Shown: piece after piece, positions 48,906 through 62,400 of the stretch | Numbering within the stretch: position 1 is the stretch's first letter | How the letters are laid out: the number at the start of each line of letters is the position of its first letter | Assembly (NCBI GenBank): GCA_030268105.1 | Contig: BSDZ01000101.1 | Span: forward strand, 930,001-994,000 | Reading direction: 5' to 3' | Origin: Volvox africanus | Lineage: Eukaryota; Chlorophyta; Chlorophyceae; Chlamydomonadales; Volvocaceae | Length of the DNA: 64,000 nt | The notes under the pieces: generated by a model | The model's input: only the letters and a program-made list of their open reading frames with translations | Told to the model about the DNA's origin: nothing | Database searches by the model: none | Made by a program: the position numbers and the translations under genes

Positions 48906-51072
48906 ATGGCGTCTTCCAACTCGCGTTCGCAGCTTCATAAGGGGAGCTCGCAGCCCATAGAATTGTCACCTAGCGATCTCAACGAGCATAATAGCTTAAC
49001 ATGCGATGAAGATAGCTCCAGCTTGGAACAATTTCATGAACCGATTGATGGAGACCAGCAAGGAACATCAACATCCGCTGTTGTGAATCAGGCGGTCGAT
49101 GCTGCTGATGTCCGCGATGTGATCCGGTGAGCATATTTGCTCTAGTAAGATTCAAAAACTGTATCATGATAGGTAAGAGCGATGTGGCCTCTTGCACCAG
49201 CGTATTGTTTGAGTCATAGTTTGTGGACCATTTTGCTTCTAGAGACATATTTGAAATAGATGCTGCTTCCCGTCCAGGGTTTTGACACTGGTCAGGCGTT
49301 TGGAGGTTGTAAGGCAAGCGCATGCACAGTGATTATTCACACGATGCTGGCTTTTAGATTAGTGCATGTCAGCGGATGTTGTCTTATTGCGGTGCTTTGC
49401 TATACTTTGGCCTCATCAGTCTAACACGTCGGGTGTTGCTCCGGCTCCAAGCAGCCTCAAAAGAACAGCTGCTGGTTAACTGATTCTTGGCATGTGATGA
49501 TTACATTCGTTAGATGTACATATCACCCGTCTCAGTGGTGAAAATTTTCTGCTTCCCTGACATACATCTGCCATGTAGGAATGAGCTAGGCAGGCTCCAC
49601 GAGCTTCACTTCATAGCCGAGCGTCAAGAAGCACGATATTTTATCCTTGAGTACCGATCGCAAGTTGTATGCTGGTTCGTCCAGGTGGTCTCAGCGTTGC
49701 AGCTCGCGAAAGAAACCCTGCACTGCGCCGTTTCGTTATTGGACCGCTATATTGCAAGCACTAAGGTAGGGAAGGTAAACGGATGGCGCATCCTATCAAT
49801 GGCATGGTTTGAGCCAGCCCCCAGAGATCAGACAGCAAACCTGGCTTTGGGTGTTTGCAGGCTCTTCCTACACCGGCCGTGATACAGCTGCTGGCTCTCA
49901 GTTGCCTGAGCGCTGCCGCAAAGCACGAAGAGGTGGGCTAACATGCATTCTGACAATTTTTTATAGCGAGCAAGTCATTCAATCCCCGCAGGTGGCCCAG
50001 CGCAGCGCAGATGAATGGGTTTGCCTCGCCTTGAGTGATGATCACCGCAAACTGTACGAGGTGCGCTGTTTCTCACTGCGTACGAGGGAATAAGGACTTG
50101 GCAACGACTACTAGGCAATGTTTGCATGAATCGGGCAATGCCTTGCCCGATTCTTGATTTTGTGGTTCGAGTTGCCATAAGGATTCAGTGAGAACAGTAT
50201 GTTTGCACGAAGGTTGGTCTTACCTTGGCCCATTGCATTTGCCGACACTCGAGGGGCTGTGGCTGTGACAAAGTTCCCGGCCCATCGTTATCACGCATGG
50301 CCTCGCCCGCCTCCCTGCCACTGGCGCATTCAACACTCATCTCTTCCTCTGATCTGCAGGACCGGGACCTGCACCGCATGGAATGGCTACTGTTGGAAAC
50401 GGTTGAGTGGCGCATCCGTGTCCCCAACACGTTCACGTTCTTGCGCCACTACCAGGCCGTGTTGACAAATCGCGGGGTGATTCCCAACGAGCTGGCCTAC
50501 GCGGCCCTCTTTAAGGCGTGTTCCGAGTTTATGGCGGTGAGCGCCGGGGTCTCGGTTTTGGCTCTGACTCAGGTAAGAAAGCACACGGAACTGCTGGCCG
50601 ATGGTCTCGCGTGCATATTTTGCGCATACGGCTTCATGCTACGCATTACGCATGAGCGTTGAGTCCCGCGATCAGCTCTGCCATACAGGAGATTTCAATG
50701 CTGTACGCCGAGCTCCTGTCCTTCGGCTACAGCACGGTTGCTGTGGCATGCCTCATATTGGCGGAGTCACAATGGCCGTTTGTTCCATCGGGTGGCTCGC
50801 TGCCTGCAGCAGCCACGGCTGCTGCTCCAGTCCAGTCGCAACAGCGTCTCCTTGCAGCAGAGGGGCCTGCAGCCCAAAGCTTTCTTTCGGAGCTGACGGC
50901 GTTTACGGAATTGGATGCCTCGTGCGTTGCGCCTGGCCTGGGCCGCTGCCTGGAGTTTATGAGCCGTCTATACCACTTCATCGTCTTTGCCGATCCAACG
51001 GATGGTGGACTGGCCCTGCTGGCGCCCATCCTGGCTCGCTACCCGCAAGTAGTCTCACATTTAGGTCAATAA
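48906..51072 (+). CDS. Divergent cyclin (cyclin-box protein)
   Basis: Cyclins bind and activate cyclin-dependent kinases. Six exons: 48906-49126, 49579-49765, 49861-49932, 49992-50060, 50360-50536, 50689-51072; 369 residues, TAA stop. The first about 73 residues are polar and Ser-rich, as in the variable N-termini of mitotic cyclins. The cyclin box follows: EYRSQVVCWFVQVVSALQL, then LHCAVSLLDRYIAS, then SAAAKHEE (the conserved Lys and Glu that contact the kinase are present), then LLLETVEWRIRVPNTFTFL. The C-terminal half (from YAELLSFGYSTVAVACLIL) fits a second cyclin fold. The usual Asp before Trp in the signature (R-x-x-x-[IV]-D-W) is Cys here. I cannot assign it to type A, B or D. The exon at 50360-50536 could instead extend to about 50572; the shorter form is chosen because it preserves the family's helix spacing. 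Confidence 0.85.
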
Positions 51073-54000
51073 GGCAAGCGGCGAATATGGGCAATGACTA
51101 AGGCAGGGAGCAGCATGCAGGCTCTCGCTGGGGCGTTGGCTGGCGGTTGTGATGCGGTTTTAAAACCACTGGGCCTTTCCATATCCTAGTACTCTCACAG
51201 GCTCAAGTGCGAAGAAATGATAAGTAGTGGACAAAGGGCCCATAGCCATCCAAATGGCGATTGCTTGCATGTAGAACAGAGCTGTATAACAGGCACGTGG
51301 GCACAATTCCGCTTTGACCCCTCTTTCATAATTGAAAGATCCATTGCACTCGGGGGTCCAGTGCCTGTATGAAATGTGAGCACGGCGTCATAAGCGTTCC
51401 TTTATACAGAGCTTCGGCTCTCGCAGAGCCTGGTTTCTCCGCGCGTAGCTGAGCTGCTTTCATTATTCGCTGCCGCGCGCTGGTCATTGCAGGGTGGCTG
51501 GCTACCTGATCGTGTGCTGTAACCACGGCTTCCGAGAGGTTGGGCTGTCGCTTGAGAAGGCTGTCACTGGTAGTTAGAGCAGCTAGAACATAATGGCAAC
51601 GTAGTGCCAGCCTGATATGCGATTGCCATCGACAGATGTGGCTGGTGGCGCTCACCGGACGCTCCTGGTTGCGTCCTCTTCCTCTTTTGAGGCGTCCAAT
51701 TTGTATTGTTTGGGCCGCAGTTGCAGGATGGAGGTATGCGTACCTGGGGATGAACTCCGTGCAAGCGACGTGGCCCGCGCATTGACACGGGGAAAAGAGC
51801 CCTTTGATGGACGTACGAGTGATCTTGGCTATGGCAGGAAACGTAACCTTGAGTCTTATCACCTTGGGGTGCGGATGCTCCGTAGCCCATGCAGATTCCG
51901 CACTGCAGGCTCCTCATGCATCTGCTGTTCGAAACATGCTCTAGCCCGCGGCGTGTCGTGGGCGGCGTTTGGCACTGCAGCGGCCATGCTGGGTATCTTG
52001 TATGACCTTCATTTCTCTTGCCTCGAAACTATCGCGCATGCAGGGGCCGGCCAATCGTGCTGCGAGTTAGGAAGCCAATTTGTGAGCGCTCGTAGAAAGC
52101 TTGTGTAGTAATATTATAGACAGAGTAGCTAGATTAAGGTAACCTCATGTTGGTGTTAGGGACGCGTGCTCGTTGCCGTTCCTTTTTAGCGGTATCGAAC
52201 AGTATGATACTGACAGTACTGATCATGCATTGCGTGTATCAACGTAGTTAGCCACGGGGACCGGACCTTCGTCGCCCAACCGAATTTGGGAGATGTAGTC
52301 GCTGACTTGTACTTGAGTATGCGGATCTCTCACCGCATAACTTAAGGGGAGTTCGTGGTTTCGGTGTTCCATGACTCGGAGTTAAGCATGCTGAGTGTTG
52401 ACTGTACTCAAGTTGTGAGGTTAAAGTTCAGGAAATGCAGTTGGCATGGGGACTTGGTTTTCAGATTTCCTTGGTGCATACTGCTGCACACTGGAAGCGC
52501 ATCTGCTATATGGCGCTTCAGCGTCAGGTATAGGTTCGTGCCGGGTAGATTATGCGAGAGCGTCGCCGTCGAATCAAATTTTTTCCGTGCTTGGCTCACA
52601 CATTGCGTTTAGATAGGAAGCTAAACAGCTCTGCGAACTTTTTAGGGTTTGGTTTGTGGTTTGGATGTTTCACGTCTGTCACGGAATTTTTGCAGGTACC
52701 AGCCTGCCAGGCATTGGTAAGCTGGTGCACACAGATATGTCAGTTTAGAGTAAGGATATGGCTGGTCTGTACCGAAGGCCGCTGCTATGCGAAGACGCCG
52801 GCGAGGCGCCTTAACTATCATCGTCTTCTTACAATATGATAGTTGTTGCATGTGCTTTGGGGCACGTGGGATGCACGAGGAGAGTGTTTTGAGGGTCCCA
52901 CCGACGAAGGCGGTGCGGTATTAATTTATGCTGGTCGTGTACTGTGATTTGCATTAACTTGGTGTAGGTTGTTTGGGGCTTTATCCCCCATCGTTGGAGG
53001 TCTATCAGGCGTCTTGAACTGTTTTTGTTTTGGGTAAGCCCACTGCTGGCATGTGTCTAGAGACCCATGCTAGCTCTAGACCCACAAGCTATACGTTCAT
53101 TGCTGAGGTGCCTTGTTTTATTTTGGCCTAAGGGAATCTTGGGAAAGCTGCCTGGCAAGGTTGCAACCCGAGCTATACTTGTAGTGGTTACGCAGACGTC
53201 TATCTGGGGACCCGAACTGTGTCCCCGAGTAGCTCGAGTAGGCTTTCGAGTAGTGTTTCCACACGATGGATTCGTTGCTGCCATGTCCGCCTTGGACTCT
53301 GTTCCATGGATTTCTGTATGGAATGCGGTTCTTTTCCATTAGCGGAGCCAAGAGCCCTATATAAGAGCCAAAAGCCCTCTAACTTTTCACCTCCGCTTTG
53401 CTGTGACAGGTTGCATGCGCAAAAGGTTACAGAGATGAGGGGGATTTCCTGGAAGGGGGAGGAGAAGAACGGTCAGGGGGAATGAAATGAAATGCTGGAA
53501 ACCGATGTAATGTGCGGAATGGTTGGAACAAGTTCGCAAGGTGGCTTGCTATGACCGGAATGGTGGGCGGACTAGTAAATTCTGTAATCGTGGAGTTACA
53601 TGAAAATAGCTGCCTTTGCACTGCAGTACATCTAGATCAGGCGACAGCGTAATGGTGCATTACGTGTATATCGGCGGGGGAAGGGGATCAATCATCCACG
53701 ATATCATCTTGTGTTGGTCAAGCTGTAAATCCCAGCTAGCTAACCTGTAATTACTCCTAGGCTCGGGCATCTAGGTCAGTGCGTACGTCAGGTTTGCCCC
53801 CTAATGTTGGTCCGGACCGTGCGGGACATTTCGCAGGCAGTGGAATGGTGGACGAGGCGCTCGGCACCGGCACTCCCGTGTAGCGCTGCACCCGCCGTCA
53901 GCTCGATTCGGCATCCACAGCATCTGGCAATACACACATACAAACTGCGGCACAACAAACTTTCCTTCCATCTATTACATTCGTGCAATCGCCCTTTCCG

Positions 54001-54111
54001 TCCCGCTTGATCGTTCCTACCCGATTGCTCAGAGGCTTCAAAACGGAATACTAGTTCAAAGTGGAATCGTCCGCTTGCTGGCTGGAAAGGAGGGAATCGC
54101 AGCATCACGAA
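51073..54111. other. Intergenic region between convergent cyclin and SBE genes
   Basis: About 3 kb with short frames on both strands and no recognisable protein. A minus-strand TGTAA (TTACA at 53975-53979) lies about 130 bases past the SBE stop and may be its polyadenylation signal. I see no tRNA, repeat array or transposon here. Confidence 0.5.
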
Positions 54112-57100
54112 CTAATACAAGGTCTCCGACTGCTCGTCACCGCTACCCAGGCTCAACCCGCCAGCTGTCTGAGTAGCCGCAGGGGCCAGGCCATGAAGAC
54201 TGTTGCCGTGTCCAAGTCCCTGCTCCTGCACCTGCTGCTCCTCCTCTACTTCAGGCTGCTGTTGCTGTTGCTGTTGCTGCTGCTGCCAGTGCGTGTGTGT
54301 GTCGGCGTTGAAATACACGATCGCTGTCCGGGAGGGCGCCAGCACCTGACAGTGCATTAGAGGGTGATTTATGAACATTCAATAGGGGTAGCGACTGGAG
54401 CCCATATTTTCCTGTCTCCAGCATTTGGTGGACGGCCGTGCGTGGGAGTAGTAGTGCGAGTAATGGTTGTCACGGCGCTTGTGAAGGAGCTGCACTTAGA
54501 TCCTGGTCCCTTCATCTTCCACATGTCCCACCCGCCCTGAGTCATCTCCCGCAAACCTACCCGAATAGAGTGCTGCCGATCACGGCTGGTACCGGCTGGC
54601 TCCGGATCCGAGAAGTGGTCCACATCATGTCCCACCTTGTGAAGGACGGGAGAAGGGATTAGGGGATTGCGTACAGCGTACGTGGCTATGTTTTCTTTAT
54701 GCCGTATATAGATCAGATGTAAAAGAATCAAACCGCTAATCCTTGATCCTTTCGCTAAGGACTTGTACTTGCACATCGACAACGAAAAGTACGCCTTCCC
54801 TCACTTTGTCCACCTTGCGTTTTGAAAGCTGTATTCGCCTCCTTTCCCGGCCCTCCCCCACATTAACTCGCACTCTATTCCCTTTCCTTGTCAGCCTCAT
54901 TCCTGCAACCCATCACCACCAGCAGCTCACCCGGCCCATTCCGCCGAAGTCCCAGGCGTCCGAGTCCAGCGCCACCCGCCACTTCCCCGGATTGGGCACT
55001 GCCACCCGGTAGCCCTCGTAATTGCCAAAGGGATTCCAGGTGAAGACGAATACTAAGGGCCCTCTCTCGAATACCAGAATCTGTGCAGGTAGGCAAGTGG
55101 GGAGCAGCCAGAGGTGAAACGAAAAGGGAAAAGGGACAGGCGAGGACGAATCCCACGACAGTGGCCTGAACGCAGGAGCGCGGGAATCATCGGGAAAGAT
55201 GTTGTGGCGTTGGCGATTGCGATCGTGGTGAGAGTGCAGGCCGCGGGAGCACAGAAAGGGAAGGCAAAGCATCCGCGTCGCGGCTGGCCCCGAAAACTTC
55301 TTTCGCACATTGTCATTTACCACATCGCTTTGACCACGACTAAAATAAATCCTATCACCACAACCCTATTTTCCAACCCGACGGTGACTTTAGCCAAAAT
55401 TCACCTGCTCTCGCTCGTCCATATGGGTGACCCATTGGTGCGGGGAGGACAGGAAGCCGTAATGCTCGTCCAACCGCATCATGGCCGCGTCCCACGCCTT
55501 CTCTCAGTCCAAGTTAAATTTCCGGGTCGAGATTGGGGTCGGGTTCACGGAAGTGTTAGCAGTGAGGTACAGCAGAAGTGTTGGTTGGGAGCTGGAGGGA
55601 GCTGCTTTCTGCGGGCGTGGTTACGAAGTCACCACCATCTGAGGGCTCCATCTGTCTTTCAAACCCGCCAAACACACACATGCACACGCACACGCACACA
55701 TCAGCTCACACACACACACACGTACACATACACATACACATAATCATTATTATGTTTACACCGCCCTTAGGCGGGCGTGTATTGGAAGGGAACCCCGGGG
55801 GCTAGCTATACACCATTCGGCACGCATGGTTGGGGCCGCTTGGTTACAAGATTAGGTTGATAATTTTATTGTTTCGCAAATTCTCAATGCTTGCAAAGAC
55901 CCCTTCAATGGGCCAGCCCCACTTGGACCACTAGGAACCCTTTAATCACTTTCCCACCACAAGTCTCATTATAAACACGTCGTTGGCAGGCGGAATCGAT
56001 CCTGCGACTGTAGACCTGCAATCTCTGCGCACTAACTCTCAGGGCCATGGACTGCGCACACATGAAGGCTTATACAAAAATATCATACCCCAGCAATAGC
56101 GCAACCTGCTGTACCTGAAGGAACTTGTATCTAAGGTGGGTGGTGTCTGCCAGAGACCACTGGCGGCGGCAGTAGTGGTGGCTCCAGCCGTTGCCGTCCC
56201 GGGGGAAGTCGATCCATTCCGGGTGCCCGAACTCGTTGCCTGAGCAGCGAAACACGTCCGGAAGTTGCCCAGGCTATCCTCAGGGCTGCAGGCCTCCGTA
56301 GGTACGTACGGGGGTTTACTCGCGTGCATGTGGCCATCCTTACCGCTTTCATGCTGAACAAGGACTACCTAATGCCAACTAAAAATACGTATTGAGAATT
56401 ACCCGCCCAACCAGCCATAATAACATCATGAAGACCAAGTGAAGACACAGCCAAAACATATAGCACTCCGACATTCATACGGCAGCAGTGGAGGTGGTGG
56501 CAATGATGGCGCGAGGTGATGGATTCAAGGACTGGTTAAACATGGGGCAGCAAACAAGGGTTCAGAATCCTAGATGTCGTCGGCCGTCAGCCGCCCTGCC
56601 TCCCCAGAAACTCAGCATGTCTCCAAACCTACCGCGAGAAACCAGACCAGCTACCCAGCTACCGCACAACCGACCGCTCACCCATAAAGTTGAGCCAGCC
56701 CTCGCCTCCCAAAGCCATGGTGACCAGCCGAATCATCTGCAGTGTGCAGCCGGACGCGGATCATATTGGATGAGCGGACACGAATAATCCACCCACAGTG
56801 GGCAAGACGGAAGCATTATCAGCGCTGAGTAGACAAGACGGGACGGGACGGCACGAGAAATAAGGGAGCGGGTCTACCTGGCCCCTCGGCTGTCTTTAAA
56901 GCAGCACACGAACACACACATGCCCACACAGATACACACACGCACCTTGTGGAGCGCGATCCCCCGCATCACCACCTCATTCGGCTCTATGAGCGCGCTC
57001 ATACCGCCGTACATCTCTGCCCCCATCAGCCGGAAAGCCACCGTTTGATCCCCCACCAGCGCCTGAGGGCAAACCGGATCCAAACCGGATTGGGATCCAA

Positions 57101-59359
57101 ACCGAAGAAGGAAGGAACAAAAGCAGTAGCAGGTGAAAGCCAAGAAACAAGCAAGCCAAGACCGAAACAGAGTTTGTGTTCCCTCCCCCTGCGCCCCCGG
57201 CACAATCTACACCGGCTCTAAATCAACCCAATGCCGCCAGTCCAGCCCCACCTGGTCATGGCTCTCCGCGTAGCCGATGCTGCTCTCCGTGTAGCGCCTG
57301 TTGCAGAGAGCCGTGACCTTGAGGAATGCGGACAAATGAAAACGAACAGACCCATGGAACACAGGAACAGGGGTGTTGAGACGGGATGTTGGGCGGGGCG
57401 TAGGCTGAGCAACGGCAAGTTTGTTACTGGGTCGTTTACGCACATTAAGAAACGTATCATATGTACCATACGTTACCGTGGCCATGACCAAGGTAAGTCC
57501 TTTCGTACACGCCAAGTAGCTAATTGCCTGATAAGGATATACGTATTCCTACATGTACTACACCGGGTGGCCATTGCAACATAACGTACGATGTCGTGCA
57601 TGCGCCAATGCTCGTCCCGTGTGTGTTTTAGAAGCTGGATCCATTTGTCGGGAATCGACATGTTCAGGCGGCAATCAAAGCCAACTCCGCTCTCTGACAC
57701 GGGGCGGCACAGCGCGGGCATACCCGAGACATCCTCCGCAATCGTGACTGCCTGTGTGTATAGGGGCCCGGGTGGAGGGGGTGGAGGGGGTACGACGAAT
57801 AAACGAGACATGATGCCGTTGTGGACGCTGCTGTAAAGCATGGCTAACCGCGATATGGTGGAGGACGAAGGGTTTAAGGGGGGAGGGCCAAGGGAGGGCG
57901 TGAAGGCGGGACGGACAATGTGGGAGGAGGAGTGTAGAGGGTAGCCATTAAAACCTATTAAATTAATAATTATTGTTGTTGTTGTTATTATGGCAGAAGC
58001 TGTCAACATTCCGGAAATGGGCGACCCGAGGCGGTAATAAAAAGTGAGTGCAGGCGAAACGGTGGTTGAGATTACTCCCAATGCGCATTATGTAATGCGA
58101 TGTGTTGTTAGTGGTAGTAGGGAGTGCGGGAAGGGAAGGAAGCAGAACTTTAATTTCCAAATCGAAGTAGGGGGGGCCCAAGACTGTCAACATGAAACGC
58201 CATAAAGCTTATGACCAGCCATGCACAGCAGATCTGCACAGCTCAGATACAAATGCAGGTTCGATTCGGATTAAGATTCGGATTTGGTTCAGATTCGGAT
58301 TTGGATTCAGGTTCGGAATCTGGAGACGTAAGTAACTCTCCGACACCTTGCCATGTCACCGATGGATCAAATCCAAATCTGATTCCAGAATCTGTCAACG
58401 TTGACTAAGATGCCTTTTCTCTTTTGATTCCATGGGTCGCCTCCTCACACCCGCCTGCGGTAGGAGGTCGTGCACCAGCTGGTTGGCCAACATCAGGTAC
58501 ACGACCGCGTCCACGTTGGTGGCCGGCCCCAGGTACTCGTGGTACGACCCCGAGAAAGACATGTGGATGCCGTGGTGGTGGTACAGCATGGACGTCACTC
58601 CGTCGAACCTGCTGGGCGAGAGCCGGGCGGGGGTGGGGTGGGGAGGAGAAAGACGGGTGAAAGAGGGGGAAGAGCTCGGGAAGGAAAACACACATGTGCC
58701 GTGTTAATGCGAAGACGATAGAACCCATACCAGAGTTGGGCTCCCCGTTCCCTCCCCCTTTCCTCCATGGACTGAGCCAGCTTTCTTTTTTCTTGTGGCT
58801 GAAACAAACACATCACCCCAACACAAACCACCTGAAGCCGTCGAAGTGGTACTCCTCGATCCACCAACGGAGGTTGGAGAGCAAGTAGCGGAGCGTCTAT
58901 GGGCACATTGGGTTTTACGAGAGGGCGCCCACGTTTTGGTTTAACAAAAGGGCAGTACATGAACAAAAGACACTCCAGCCGCTGATAACGAGCAGCGATT
59001 AACGAGCGGGCCACAGAGCCCATGCCATAGGGCCGTCGGGACGCGGTGCTTAGAAAAAACTTAGCTCTTAAAAAGCATTTCATGCAGGCTCATGCAGTGA
59101 TACACTCCCCGCAGAGAAGCCGATCTCCCAAGGGGCCCCCGTGTACGTGTAGAGTGTGTTTACGTCCGAGGGGGAGGCGGGTTACATAACCAGGCAAGCG
59201 GGCAATGGCGCATGCCTGTCTCTTGCTTGTTGATGGCTACGTCGTACACCGGTTGCAGAGCATGGCGCTTGCAGGCCCTTTCTCCTCCGTCCCCTCGTCC
59301 CAGTCAGAGACCGTTGCCTTCCCATCCCTCCTTTGGCGGCCCCTTTGGCGGCCCATGGC

Positions 59360-59416
<57 letters not shown>

Positions 59417-62400
59417 CTAAGCTCCAAACCCTAAGCTCCAAACATATATATATATATATATATATATCCTCGCCTTTCATTCCCGGGCGAGAAGCTCCAA
59501 ACAGCAATAATCGCCCAAGCCCCCCAAGCCGCAACTGCACCCTTCCCCCCAAGCTCGGCCCTGCCCCACCTCAAAGTTGGCGTAGTTGAGGCAGCGACTG
59601 TCCCACAGCCGGTGGTAGCCCGCGTCCCCCTGAGCCATGAGGGAGAGAAGGAGAAGGTGCTGGGGTGCTGGGGTGATGGTTGTGGTGGTTGTGGTTGTGG
59701 AATACAGATGGCGCAAAGGGGGAAGCCCAAGCGAGTCATCGCGATGGTGAGGGCTCCAACGGAATGGGGGATGCGGGCAGTGCTGCTCCAGGGAGGTCCC
59801 TCTCTGAGCCGGTCCCCGAGGCAAAACCCGCAAAAAACGGATCCGTATCGACATTGGTTCAACATTCGTACATCTCTACATGCATTCGAATAAGTTGGCC
59901 AACGAGATATTTGTACAAGCATTCGTATCATGTATACATACTGTATGTATATCTATATAACATTATATAACATGACATAATATTATATGTTGTACATAAG
60001 TGTGTATTATAACATGCATTATATTATAGCTATCATAGATAACTTCATCGACAGGTCACTTAACCTGGCTATTTCGCCTCTCCCCCCCATTCACCTGTTT
60101 GAAGTAGTTATCGTCCTCCTTCTGACCGAAGTCGAACCCAGCCAACCCGTCCTCTGTGTTTTTTGATATATGGGAATGTACGACGTCCAGCAGCACCAGC
60201 AGACCGCGGCGGTGAGCTTCATCTACGAGCGCCTGTACGTCGGTAGGGGGGTGGAGCATAGCACCAGCTGAGGAGCCCTGTCTTCGTTCTCCCTCCTCCT
60301 TCCTCTTGCCTCTTGCCTCCTTCCTCTTCCCCCTCCCTCTTGCCTGTTCCCCCATCCCTCATCCCCCATCCCTCTTCCCGCTCAACTTGCAACACTGCTT
60401 CCGCAACTTGATCACACACCATGGGGTCATTGGGGGCTGGTGAGGGCCCTCTTGGTCATTCGACTCCACCACCCGGCCCCCTTGATCCATCCTTCAAACC
60501 CCTCCCCTCACCGGCTTCCCTGCCCCTCCGGTCCCTCGTAGCCGCCGTACGTTACCTTGAGCTCCTCCGGCGTGCCGCTGCGGCTGCTGACGGCGAAGGG
60601 GTTGGTGACTGCATCGGGCCCGGAAGGAGTGAGTGAGTCGCGTACCAATGTAAACCGGAAAGGCATTCCTGAGTAAGAATATTAATTAACACATTTCAAG
60701 CAAGGTAAATAAGAGTTCTAAAGGTAATGAATCTAAATTCTAAACATATTTCGGAAGCTTTGTCAAATTTTGACCGTACCGTGATAACCAAAGGAGCCGT
60801 AGTACGCGTGTTCTTGAATGGCCATCAGCTGGATCGCGTTGTATCCCAGGGCCTGGATCCGGGGAAGGACCTGTACGACAGGATCCAAGCGCATCCCAGG
60901 GGCACAACTGACTGCATCATCATTGCCTGAATCCTTTCACCTCATAACTGAGCAAGGCCCCAGATCACTAGGGCCACATAGGTTAACCATGCATTCGACA
61001 AACTCGATAAATGCGGACTGGGCAGCGGGGCTTGCGTTGCGCTCCCCGTTGAGGGGAAACAACTCCGCATCGCAGACTGCTGCACGGTGTACGGTGTACG
61101 ACGCACGATGTATACGTACCGTATACGTATATCATACGTACCGTATCTTTGAATTCGGTGTATGACGCCACTTTCGGCTCCTCGCTGCTCATTCCTACGT
61201 GGGCCTCATAGATACGCAGCGAAGGGGGCCGAGGGGGACGGGGATGCTGCCAGTGGTGTTTCTCGGCCTTAGGCGGGTCCCAGTACACCCCATCGAAGCT
61301 GGGAGTTCAGCGGGTTGGGGAGAAGGGGAGAGGGAGAGACTTGGGGGTGGAATGGACGCGACAATCGGCTTGACGGAAATGTGATCATCATAAGATAACA
61401 TCACGGGCGAGATGGCATCAGTGGACGATACCAGATTGGGTTAAGCTAACATCCCCAAAATAGCAGCCCTTTGTCGCAGGGTCTTCGACCCGGCTGCCGT
61501 CCTTAACACAAGCAAGTTTGTTGTCGGCATGACCGCATGTGGAGTTGTCGGCACAGGAGCTGTTGTGCAGTCTCAGGTTCAGTGCCAAGATGGGAACTGA
61601 GGACGGGAACTAAAGCGTGTCGATGAACCACGGGATGGTTAAGAGTGACTTCTCGATCTCTGATAATCACATCTAAGGATGCTCGTTTAGCCTTCTGTAA
61701 ATGCGTGGGGGTGAGAAAGAGAGAGCACGGTAGGTTGGTATGAAAGGGTCATACGATGATAAGGTTAGCGGAAGGCACATTGCCGGTGGGGCATTACCGC
61801 CCCCACTCTTTCCCTATAGCCGGGTCCTGACGCTTGCAGGGCCCCTTACCTCCTCCCGCCCGCCCCCTGGCCCCCACTCACCCGGCTCCCATCCGCTGCT
61901 CCGCCACGGCCCAACGCACCCAGGCGGGGACCCGATCTACCCACCAGCCGCCCGGGTGCTGCAATCGCACCTTCAACCGGGAGCCGTGTGGGATGGCGGG
62001 ATGACCATCAACTGTCAAAGGAAGGGAAGGGGTGGGTCGTAGGGGACAGCAGCTTGATCGTCCCTTGCTTTGCCCTCTGCCCCTCCACCCTCTGCCCCTC
62101 CACCCTCTGCCCCTCCACGCGTGTGGAAGGACCGGGAGGAGGGAGCGGGGGCCGGGCGCCTGGAGGTGCAGATCTGGGAGCAGGAGTCGCGAATGTGCGC
62201 CCACGTGGAGGGGCAGTTTCGTTGCTATAGGCACCGCGACGCGGCATCGGATGCTAGGAGCGGTAAGTCATCGAAGCATCGCTGAAAATATGGATAGAAA
62301 ATACGGTAAGTATCCACAGCAGTAGCTCGGCGACATAGCTTGTCTGCGGGAATCCCATCCCATCTCGTCCTCATCCCGTTCCCATCATCCTCTGCATTTA

